From: Helichrysum umbraculigerum
Taxonomy: Eukaryota; Streptophyta; Magnoliopsida; Asterales; Asteraceae
Assembly: GCA_949592205.1 (NCBI GenBank)
Contig: CATIUR010000003.1
Span: 80,132,501 to 80,196,500 of the forward strand
Length of the DNA: 64,000 nucleotides
Reading direction: 5' to 3'
The notes under the pieces are model-generated. The model was not told where the DNA came from, ran no database searches, and was given only the letters and a program-made list of their open reading frames with translations. This document shows, one piece after another, positions 44,114 through 55,337 of the stretch. The position numbers and the translations under genes were made by a program. How positions within the stretch are numbered: position 1 is the first letter of the stretch; every line of letters begins with the position of its first letter.

Positions 44114-45842
44114 ATGCCGCCAAAACGACGAACTACTAGGAATAGCCAAAGAACGGCTACACCTCCTATTCCCGAAACCCCTCCACCAACCGAACCTGTA
44201 GAAACTACTGAGCAAATGATTGCGAGACGCATAGCTGAAGGCATTGCTCAGTATGAAGCGAGTCGTAATCGCGATCAGGTAGTAAACAACAGTGGGACAA
44301 CCCCTATTAACACTGAGACTGCTGTGAATACCCGCCGAGGGTGTTCATATAAGACATTTCAGGCATGTAAGCCACCTCCTTTCTGTGGCAATGAAGGTGC
44401 TATTGGTATCATACACTGGATAGAAAAGATGGATTCTATGTTGGACATCAGTGATTGTCTACCAGACATTGCGGTGAAATATGTCGCCTGCACACTAGCT
44501 GATAAAGCTTTGACTTGGTGGAACAGTCAAGTGCAATCGATGGGACGACCAGCTGCTTATTCCATGACATGGGAAACATTGAAGCGTATGATGATGGAAG
44601 AATTCTGCCCTCGTAGTGAGATGCAGAAAATTGAGACTGAGCTATGGAACATTGCTATGATTGGTGCTGATGTTACTGGTTATATAACCAGGTTCCAAGA
44701 ATTAGCTCGTCTTGTGCCACATATGGTAACACCTGAGTACAAGCGCATTGAGCGTTATGTGTATGGTCTGGCACCGCAAATCAGGAGTTTGGTTACGTCC
44801 TCCAAACCTGACACATTCAGGAGCGCTGTTACTTTAGCGCAGAGTTTGACTGATGAAGCAGTCAGAATGGGGACACTGACCAAGAAAACTGTTTCGGGCA
44901 AGGTTGAGCCGAGCAGTGCGGAAGCTAGTGGTTCTGGAGGTAAGAAACTCAAGTGGAATGACCGTCAGGGTCAATCAAACAAAAAGGGATCTGGAAATCC
45001 AAAGTCTTATGCTGTTACCGTTGTGGAACCAAAGCCATACTTAGGCAACAAACCTAAGTGTGATAAGTGTAGCAAACACCATGAGGGTGAATGCTGGTTT
45101 TGAGACAACTGTAAGGGATGGGGTCACAAAACCCAAAACTGTAAGGTAAACCCTACCCCTAAGGGAAACATTGCTCGCCAAAACAAAGGATGTTTTGAAT
45201 GTGGCGACACGAGGCATTATCGAAACCGATGCCCTCGACTCAATAACCAAAACCGTAACACCAACAATGCCTACAACTGCAACAATAATGGAAACAACCG
45301 CGGTAACAACAACAACCGAGCCAACAACAACCGTGCTAACAACAACAATCAGCCAGCTCGTGGACGCGCGTTCATGATAGGAGCACCAGAGGCACGTCAG
45401 GATCCTAACACGGTCACTGGTACCTTTCTAGTAAACAACCACTTTGCTTCTGTGTTATTTGATTCCGGTGCTGATTTAAGCTTTGTGTCCACTGAGTTTA
45501 GACCACTATTAGAGATCGAATCCCTTAAGCTAGATAATAAATATACTGTAGAGCTAGCTGATGGTAAGTTGATTGAATCGGGAGAAATAGTACCAGGATG
45601 TTCCTTAACATTAGAAGGTCATTCTTTCAAAATAGACTTACTACCGGTAGAACTAGGGAGCTTCGATATAGTGGTTGGCATGGATTGGCTGTCACTGAAC
45701 CGTGCGGAGATCATCTGTTATGAAAAGATTGTACGTCTACCATTACCATCAGGAGAAATGTTGATGATTCAAGGAGAAAAGGGTAACCGTGTAGTAAAAA
45801 CGATTACATGCATAAAGGCAAGTAAGTACCTACGAAAGGGGG
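44114..45842 (+). pseudogene. Gag-protease of element D
   Basis: Starts MPPKRRTTRNSQR. Retrotrans_gag capsid: GIIHWIEKMDSMLDI, LTWWNSQVQSM, YITRFQELARLVPHMV. Nucleocapsid: first knuckle at 45101 (stop codon TGA stands exactly where the first Cys of CxxC..GH..C is expected), second knuckle CFECGDTRHYRNRC, with His-flanking Gly replaced by Arg. An Asn-rich linker follows (45240-45360). Protease with catalytic LFDSGADLSFVS at about 45449 and VVGMDWLS near 45670. A one-base G insertion in the G run at 45838-45842 shifts the frame before RT. Gag and protease share one frame, as usual in Tekay elements. Confidence 0.9.
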
Positions 45843-48752
45843 TACCAAGCGTTTTTGGTACATGTTGTGGATAAGAAACCCGAGGAGCGACGCATAGACG
45901 ATGTGCCCATTGTGCGTGACTACCCAGGGGTATTTCCCGACGAGTTACCAGGATTACCACCCCCGCGGTAGGTTGAATTTCATATCGACCTAGTGCCCGG
46001 AGCAGCACCAATTGCTCGTGCACCTTATCGTCTAGCTCCATCAGAGATGCAGGAACTGTCTGCACAGTTGCAAGAACTTTTGGACTTAGGATTCATCCGA
46101 CCGAGCTTTTCACCTTGGGGAGCTCCGGTTTTGTTTGTCAAGAAGAAGGATGGATCAATGCGGATGTGTATCGATTATCGGGAACTGAACAAAGTGACTA
46201 TCAAAAACCGATATCCATTACCCCGCATCGATGATTTATTTGACCAGCTACAAGGGTCAAGTTACTACTAAAAGATCGACTTGCGATCTGGTTACCACAA
46301 ACTGAAAGCACGGGATGAGGATATCCCAAAGACTGCATTTAGGACTCGATACGGTCATTATGAGTTCCTAGTCATGCCGTTTGGATTGACAAACGCACCA
46401 GCAGTGTTCATGGACCTCATGAATCGAGTATGCAAACCATACCTGGATAAGTTCGTCATTGTGTTTATAGACGACATATTGATATACTCGCAGACAAAGG
46501 AAGACCATGAACGACATCTAAGACTGATTCTTGAGTTACTGAAGAAAGAGAAGCTTTATGCAAAGTTCTCTAAATGTGAATTTTGGATGCGTGAAGTTCA
46601 TTTCCTTGGTCACGTGATCAATAACAAAGGAATTCACGTGTACCCATCCAAAATTGAGGCGATTAAGAACTGGGAAGCCCCAAAGACTCCATCTGAGATA
46701 CGACAATTTCTTGGGCTAGCCGGTTACTACCGACGATTCATCGAGAACTTCTTGAAAATAGCTCAACCACTTACCGCCCTAACGTAAAAGGACAAGAAGT
46801 TTGATTGGGGCGAGAAGCAAGAGAATGCTTTCCAATTGTTGAAAGAGAAATTGAGCACCGCACCTATCCTATCATTACCAGAAGGAGTAGAAAACTTTGT
46901 TGTCTACTGTGATGCTTCACATCAAGGATTGGGTTGCTTGTTAATGGAAAACGACAAAGTTATTGCTTATGCGTCTCGTCAGCTGAAAGTTCATGAGAAG
47001 AACTACACGACGCATGACCTAGAACTGGGAGCAGTCGTGTTTGCACTTAAAATTTGGAGACATTACCTGTATGGTACAAAATGTACGATCTTCACCGATC
47101 ACAAAAGTCTCCAACATATATTTGATCCAAAGGAACTCAACATGAGACAAAGACGTTGGATTGAATTATTGAATGATTACGACTGTGAAATCAAGTACCA
47201 TCCAGGGAAAGCTAATGTAGTAGCGGATGCCTTGAGTCGTAAGGATCGAGTAAAACCTCGAAGAGTTCGAGCGTTAGGATTAACAATTCACTTGGATCTT
47301 ATTATCCAAATTCGCGACGCTCATCAAGCGGCCTTTACTCCAGAACGCATGAAGGATGAATCCCTCAAGGGGATGGAGAAACAACTGGAGTCAAAAGACA
47401 ATGGAGTATTGTATTTCATGAACCGAATTTGGATTCCTTGTGTTGAGGAACTACGTAGCCTGATATTGGACGAAGCACATAAGTCCAATTACTCGATACA
47501 TCCTGGTGCAGACAAGATGTACCACGATCTAAAAGGTTTTTACTGGTGGTCTGGCATGAAAAGAGACATCGCCACATACGTTAGCAAATGCCTGACTTGG
47601 GCGAAAGTCAAGGTCGAATACCAAAAGCCGTCTAGACTTTTGCAACAACCTGAGTTGCCCAAATGGAAATGGGAACACATCTCGATGGACTTCATCACGA
47701 AGTTACCAAGAACAACATCTGGAGTTGACACAATATGGGTGATTGTGGATCGACTGACCAAGTCAGCTCACTTTTTAGCCATCAAGGAAAAAGATAAGAT
47801 GGAAAAGCTGATCAGGATCTATATAAAGGAAATTATCTCTAGACAAGGTGTGCCATTGTCCATCATCTCTGACAGAGATGCACGATTCACATCTCGCTTC
47901 TGGCAAACGCTGCAACAAGCATTAGGCACTAGACTCGACATGAGTACTGCCTACCACCCGCAAACAGACGGTCAAAGTGAGCGAACGATACAAACGCTCG
48001 AGGATTTGCTACGAGCCTGTGTGATTGATTTTGGAGAAAACTGGGATGTTCATCTCCCTTTAGCCGAATTCTCGTACAACAATAGTTATCATACGAGTAT
48101 ACAAATGGCACCTTTCGAGGCGTTGTACGGACGCAAGTGCCGATCCCCACTCTGTTGGGCAGAGATGGATGACAGACAGTTATCAGGTCCTGAGATAGTC
48201 CAAGAGACAACGGACAAGATATCTCAAGTGCTTAATCGATTGAAAATGGCACGAGACCGACAAAAGAGTTATACAGACAATAGACGGAAACCTTTGGAGT
48301 TTCAAGTAGGTGACAAAGTCCTACTCAAGGTATCTCCTTGGAAAGGAGTTGTACGATTTGGAAAACATGGTAAACTGAACCCACGATATGTTGGACCATT
48401 TGAAATCCTAGCAAGGATTGGTCCTGTAGCTTATAAGCTTAAACTGCCCCAAGAACTTAGTAATATTCACGACACGTTTCACGTGAGTAACCTTAAAAAG
48501 TGTCTATCGGACGAGACACTAATTATCCCTCCTGACGAAGTTTTCATTGATGCAAAACTCAATTTTGTGGAGGAACCCATCGAAATAATTGATCGGAAAA
48601 CACATAAACTCCGACGCAGTCGGATCGAACTAGTCAAGATTCGATGGAACTCAAAACGCGGTACAGATTCTACATGGGAACGTGAGGATGAAATGCGCAA
48701 GAAGTATCCTAAACTTTTCGAAAGCGTGACTGCGACTCACGACACATCTTAA
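45843..48752 (+). pseudogene. RT-RNaseH-integrase-chromodomain of element D
   Basis: One frame continues to 48752. [46 protein letters not shown] (about 46459). RNase[26 protein letters not shown]. Integrase: finger with HKSN and IHPG but KCLTWAK, where the last zinc Cys is Trp; core with [47 protein letters not shown]. The C-terminal chromodomain ([36 protein letters not shown]) places it among chromoviruses (Tekay/Del), whose chromodomain targets heterochromatin. Stops: TAG 45969 and TAA 46785 (Gln expected), TAA 46269 (Ser expected). Confidence 0.93.
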
Positions 48753-48770
48753 ATCTCGGGACGAGATTTC

Positions 48771-48786
48771 CCTAACAGGGGGAGAA
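48771..48786 (+). promoter_or_regulatory. Polypurine tract of element D
   Basis: AACAGGGGGAGAA directly before the 3' LTR, preceded by CGGGACGAGATTTC. The same context occurs in B and G. Confidence 0.9.
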
Positions 48787-50079
48787 TGTGACAACTCTCC
48801 AAATTAGGTATTAGTTTAACATTAAGCATGTGCATTCTTACGCTAATTTCCTGGTTAAGTTTTAACAAAACTTTTTGTCGTGATGTAAGTCTAGCATGCC
48901 CAATACTTAAAAAAAAAAAAAAAAGTATTACAAATTAAGTGATTATTTATGATTGCGTACAAACGTATCTGAACGAACCCGACAAAATTTAATAACAAAA
49001 TTTGATGACACAAAAATAATTAATAACTCAATTATTAATTACGAGAATTAATATATCTATAACATATAGATAAAATGAGTTAAATGTACGTTTTATATAA
49101 AACGTAATATGCAACGAACAGAAACAATTATAGAACGTACCTAAAGGTCGAAAATAATAAAAGTATTTATTTTCCCGTTACTGTTTTAGAATTTGGAACA
49201 ATACTTCAAAATATGAAATTATAATTTGACTGAAATTTGGCGCCCAATTAACTACGCGCAGTAAAATATACAAATTTGTACAACTATCAAAAATAATGAT
49301 GATCTCACTATTCTGAACTTATATAATGAACCAGGAGAACATCTACAAAATAAAAATATAAAATGTTATATTTTATATTGTACTAATTATACCCGAACAC
49401 GAAATTGATGTACCAAAAATGGCACCAAACCTCAATAATTTAAGAGACAAAGGTCTGTTGGAGCCCATACTTCCTTTGAAAATTTTCACCTGCATCCTTT
49501 TAATATATACTCCACTCCAGTGCTCATTCTCATTTTGAGATCAAACCTACAACCATCCTCAATAATTGACCACCTAATTTTTTTATCTCCATCTCATTTC
49601 TTGATCGACTGGAACAAGCAAACAGGCAAGAAGGTTTCATTATCATATTAAAATCATAATCCACAATTCACAAACAATACTATAATCACCACTATCATCA
49701 TCGTTGCTATCATCATCATCCGAGATCATCACCACCCCCGAATCATAATCATCACTTCATTCTCATTGTAAGGAACTTTCTTTTCCTTGAATTCCATACT
49801 TATATTTTGTGATATAACATGTTTACAAATCATAATCTAAACAAATAACATATAAATTTGATGATTTGGTGGATTTATCATGAAATGGGTTTTATAAAAA
49901 CCAACACTTTGAATCCGAAATTTAAAGTATAAACTTGTTAATATGTATTATCTTATTGTTATAAGTCATTGAGACTTTGGAAAAATGGTTGGAAGAAAAA
50001 CTTAAACTAAAATATGTATGTATGTATGGAAGCAGTAGTCGAACAGAGCATGGAACAAGATGTTCTGTACAAAAACTTG

Positions 50080-50146
<67 letters not shown>

Positions 50147-50811
50147 AAGCAACATATAACAAAGGTAGTTGTGTAGCCTACTGGTTAAGGCTCAAGTTTG
50201 GAAGCGAAAGGTCACAGGTTCGAACCCTGTGACCTGTTTTTGATTTAATTTCATTGTTTGACTAACAGTTATAAATAGATATAAGTATATATTTAGTAAC
50301 TAAATCAAAGTTGGTAACCACATCCTAGTGGTTAACGCCTAGATGTTTGGATGGGAGGTCACAGGTTTGATCCCTGTGACCTGTGATGTCTTTATATTTT
50401 TTTTATGATTTTATAAATGGGCCAATTTTGTGGTTTAAAATATGGGCCGAAATTAATAAATGGGCCAGACTTATGGTTAGATATATGGGCCGAAATTACT
50501 GTTGGCCAAAAACTATAAACGGACTAAACCAATGCACTGTGTAATGTTTAGAATATAGACACGACTCGAATTAATAAATTTTGGAACGAGTATTTATTCC
50601 AAATATGACTACGGTTTGGACACGACAAACTACATAGATACGGACTTTATACGTTTATATTATTGTGAAACCCAATTCAAAATTATTAACAATGATACAA
50701 TCAATCGTACACGACGATTTTCGGAAACAACATTATTTATTTTATAAACGGAAATAAATACGACAAATAAAACTTATATACGTTTGATACGTAAACAACA
50801 TATTTAAAACT

Positions 50812-50843
<32 letters not shown>

Positions 50844-52327
50844 CATACATAAGACACTTGAAATTATATATTTACATAAGTATACATATATATAAAACAA
50901 ATATATGTACAAAGGGAACAAAACGACATTCATTTATATATATACGACTACAAACGTGTATATACACTTAACAAAGTATTCGACGTGAGAAATAATAACA
51001 ATATTTCAAAATAACGTCACCAACGAGTTCAACGACTTATATTATTAAGAAATCAACAATTTCTTCAAACAAGGAAAATGTTAACATAAGTTGATTTAAC
51101 AAATCAAACGTACTTATGTTAATACATTTAATGTATATAGGTTAACACACCTTGGGCAATTACCTGTCGGCTGCTAGCTTTCCTTACCGAGCAAATCACA
51201 GTGAGTTCACAGCCCCTACTTTGCAAATGCTTTATTCTTTTAAACATAGGGGTGTAAACATAGAAACTGCATGCGAACACATGCAGCAAAATATATAAAT
51301 GCTTTATTGCTTTATACAACTGTTTGATATGAAATTTACATGTTCACAACTGTTTTGGGAATTAGACACTGTATCCTAGTACGGACCCAGACTTGAATTG
51401 TATGCATGAAAGACCTTATGTCATGCAGACTATAACCATTAGCTAGGTGACTCTAGCCACTGAGTATACGAATAGTACTATTGCCGTGACGACCCTCCTA
51501 CGGATGGAGCGTATACTTAAATGTCCTTCAGGCAAACAACATAAGTTTTGGTTGTGGTTTGGTTATAGGGTTAGGTCGCGTTACTTTAACCTGCAAGGTT
51601 TAGCTCACCTTTCAGGGGATCATAGTCTAAGTATTCCCACATACTGTATAGGATTAACGTGTCCTAGAACTATTTTATACTGGTTAAACATTCCGGTTAT
51701 ATTTAAATACTGGTAAACAACCAGACTTACATTTTGGGTAACAACCCACATAAAACTGTATATTAGGGTAACAACCCTACAAATCTTATATTTTTGCAAA
51801 AACCTGCAAACATTTATTTATTGAATAACATTTCAATAATACAAATATAAATGGTTATCAAACCTCATACTTATACAAAACCTGTGAATTCACTCAACAT
51901 ATTTGTTGACGACTTTCTTTCTATGTTTTACAGGAAATTAGCTATTTAAGTAAGCATCGCATGCATTTAGGATGGACAACCCTGGACTACTTAGGATGCC
52001 ACATATTTTGGGACAACTTTTGAGGATTTCCTCTGTATTACTGCAGACATTGCTGTTATACTTATGAAATCTTATTAGAAACATATGTATTGTAATATTT
52101 AATGTTTTAAAACTCTACTACTACTGTACGACTTACATAGTCGTACTACTTTTGTAACAACTATTTTAAACTGACATCCTTATCTAATATGTTGCGCAAT
52201 AGCCATATGCTCTGAGTATGTATGTACTGTTTGATTGGATTTAAACTGCTCACGCCCCGTCACGTCATTAAGGCTTCCGCATGTATAATTAGTACTGATC
52301 GTGATTAGCGTTTGGCGGGGTGTGACA
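48787..52327 (+). repeat. 3' LTR of element D
   Basis: 3541 bp. Long (TA)n run at 50081-50144 and a second at about 50812-50840, tRNA-like modules at about 50165-50235 and 50313-50383, micro-inverted repeats at about 51710-51840. It joins LTR E at 52328. Confidence 0.92.
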
Positions 52328-53096
52328 CATATAATGCATATAATAAATTCAATCAATCATTCATTTAAATATTCATAACGAAAACATCTAATTAACAATT
52401 AAATCAAATAAACAATATCTTAAATAACTTATCAGGTCAGTAGAGTTACAAAGATAAAGAAACCTAACCAAATTGTTGAACCAGCGTTTCCTAGGGTTAA
52501 AAACCTCAAACCCTAGCTTCTTAGCCTCCAAAATCGCACTCCAAAGTCGACCTTAAACCCTAACTTTCATAATTTTATTCTTTGAATCGTATATCAAATG
52601 ACCTAGCCTAAGCCTCTATTTATAGTTTTGCTGGCCGACCTCTCAACCGCCGGTTGGGTCCTCCAACCGCCGGTTGGAATTACTTTTTCTCCAAGTCTGA
52701 CGCGTCAGTCCACCGCCTCTTGAAACCCTAATGCCAACCGCCGGTTGGGCTTTCCAACCGCCGGTGGATCTATTTTCCAGAATATTCCAAAACCGGGCTC
52801 GGGCTTCTTTTTGGACTTCTTTTCTTCTTTAACGGATTCAACTCGTTTTCTTGGCCCATTTCTTCAATATTTACTCTTTAGTCTTCATTTCTTCACAGTT
52901 TAAGGCTTCTTGTCTTCAAATGCTTCATTTTCTTCAGTTTTGATCCTATTTTCGTTCCTTTTTCTTCTTTCTTCAATAAAAATACATTTCTGCAAATATT
53001 AACCAAATAAGTATCTAAATTCATAGAAATGCACTAAAATGTATATAAATATAGAGATAAATAGTATAAAATATAGCATATACTTGATGCTTATCA
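52328..53096 (-). repeat. 3' LTR of element E, truncated
   Basis: Nearly identical to 57978-58747. On the minus strand it starts TGATAAGCATC. It has four CCAACCGCCGGTTGG-type palindromes (52644, 52663, 52734, 52754) immediately upstream of TATAAATA (52624-52617, minus). The last 776 bp of the LTR are absent. Confidence 0.88.
52617..52767 (-). promoter_or_regulatory. LTR promoter of element E: CCGCCGG palindromes and TATA box
   Basis: Four palindromes CAACCGCCGGTTG in two pairs, centres about 20 bp apart within each pair, lie 20-150 bp upstream (minus strand) of TATAAATA. In the other LTR (58293-58420) two of the four are altered to ACCTCCGG and ACTTCCGG. Confidence 0.65.
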
Positions 53097-55337
53097 AATA
53101 TCCCCACACTTAAGTTCTGCTTGTCCTCAAGTAGATTACTTAATAAAATTAAATAAGCATCAAACTAATATTTAAAAATCAGAATACCAATACTAAAAAC
53201 CTGTTTCATAAATTAAAAATTTAAACAATTTAATTAACATGGATAACTATAACGTACAAATAAAAATTATTATTATTTATGTAATATATAATCCATGAAT
53301 GATTACTAATATATTTGTCTACTTTAAACAATCTATACTTATATTTCTGAACATATTCTTATTGTTAGTATGTATATTACCTATGATTTCCATATATAAT
53401 ATACTCTTAAACTTAATCATGCAATTTACTTTTATATTCCAAATAAATATATAAAATACATTTTTAAGAATTAAGACATTGGTGACAGGCATGCATTTCC
53501 ATGCAACAGAGCGACATAACTTGATTCAGGTAAAGCTATATATTTTTTATTTTAATCAAACCAGCGGTGACAGGTCTGTACAATCGTACAACAAAGCGAC
53601 ATAGTTTGATTTTTATTTTTATTTATTTCTGAAAGATTTTTCTTTCTTTTTGTTTTATTTAAGAATATTAATTAGAAACCAGGTCTGTACTTAGTACAAC
53701 AGAGGAAACAATTAGTAAGCCCCCAAATGTTTTTACATAAGTATAAAGATATATAAAATTATCGCATGATAAATTTAAGAATTAAGACTTTTATGTCATA
53801 CATCATATTATGTATCATAAATAATATACTAATTATTTAATTTATTTAAAATTCAGAAATCCTTATATAGATTGCCTATTAGTACATCATATCATGTAAC
53901 TATATATCACTCCTTTATTAAGTATCTTACATTATTTATACAAAATAGTTTATCCACATTAAAGTCTAAACTTTTAAATACAAAACAAAATTTTAACAAA
54001 AGTATTCTAACTAATAAATACTTAGTTATTTACTTAAAAATTTTAAAATTTCTCTAAAATTTTTCAAAATATAACAAACTTAAGTGTTTAAATAAAGAAA
54101 TTCTTTTACTTACGAACCCTATCCTCACACTTAAATTATACAATGTCCTCATTGTATAAAAAAAAATTGATAAATAAAAGTGAGTAAGGGAAAGAAAAAT
54201 AGAACAGAAAAACTCCCCTGACTGAAATCTTGAATTTCATCATTGGCTAAGTATCTGCTTCAACATTCAGTTTCTTCATCTCTTTAAAAATAATATACAA
54301 CATCCACACTTTCGTAGTTAATCACGATTGCATTTAGCATATGCAATAAGCCTTTAAACCCCTCGGTATCCCGAGTGGACGAGTTTTAGTCTCGTGAGGG
54401 TTTCCAGGGAACACACCCACAAAGTTCATAATTAATAAGATAGACTTATTAATTTTCAAAATTTTTTTTTTTTTAAATGCATTGTAATAGCAAACAAATT
54501 AAACATACCAAATAATATTAAATAAAAACAAATAAACACATTTTACTACTTAAGCATACTAATTCCTTCATAATGTTATCTTTAACAAACAATCTTCTTT
54601 TACTTTAAATAGTTGATTAAATTTCTTCATAAATATTTAATTGCATTCTTAGTAAAGTATTTCATAACAATTTTCTTTATAGCAAAAAAACATATATACA
54701 ATTCAGATTCCAAAAATCCTAACTATAAAGAATAATCACATAGAACAATTACCAAGTAATGTATCAATACCTTAGAAGTAAACTACTCTCAATACTTAAA
54801 GAAAAACCATTCATTCCCTAAATTAACAATATTATAAGAATATAGTACACATGTTATTACCCTAGCATATAACATAGTTAAATATTTCATACCTACTTCC
54901 ATTATATTATTGAAATATTTTAACAATTCTTATAAAACAACTCATACCTTATAACTAATATTATAAACATTTTCAGAATTTCATAAAAAAAAAAACTTAT
55001 TAAAAGTGAGGATAAAATCCAATATGAACCTTAAAATGATTTTAATGTAAGCATAAAATATTGTTATCTAATTAGAAAAGTACCATACCGCATATAATAT
55101 AATCGAGATTAATATGAAAACTTTTTAATCATGTAAATACTAAAACAGAAGTAACATTCAAACATATATAATAATTATTCCTAAAATCACATATATATTA
55201 AAAAAAACTAAATATCTTTCAACAAACAATCAAAAGTTCAACAGAAATCATAACTCCTAACAAAACGAAAAATTCAAACGGAAATAAAAACATGAACATG
55301 TAATTGAGACTGTGTGAATGAGATCGTGTGAATGTCT
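53097..55337 (-). other. Non-coding 3' region of element E
   Basis: 2.2 kb of very AT-rich sequence without a gene. At 53097-53113 is the purine tract (minus: TTAAGTGTGGGGATATT). From 53481 to 53700 a unit is repeated three times, each with GACAGG or CCAGG, then a micro-inverted repeat (GCATG/CATGC 53489, TGTAC/GTACA 53577, TGTAC/GTACA 53686), then CAACA. At 54124 a purine-tract-like CCTCACACTTAA recurs. At 54360-54405 are more inverted repeats (ACGAG/CTCGT). Confidence 0.6.

Larger units (their letters stand above)
38031..52327 (+). mobile_element. Element D: Tekay/Del-type chromovirus with two pre-gag ORFs
   Basis: The LTRs are 3581 bp (38031-41611) and 3541 bp (48787-52327). iMet primer site at 41616, ORF-a 41785-42570, ORF-b 42998-43453, gag-protease from 44114, RT-RNaseH-integrase-chromodomain to 48752, purine tract 48771-48786. 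CATAT flanks both ends (38026-38030, 52328-52332), but the DNA beyond differs: CACTA transposase on the left, middle of LTR E on the right. So the matching pentamers need not be one target duplication. About six lesions inactivate the polyprotein. Confidence 0.9.

Noticed and set aside
50014..50232. Frames rich in Ile-Tyr over (TA)n
   Set aside because: Microsatellite translation only.
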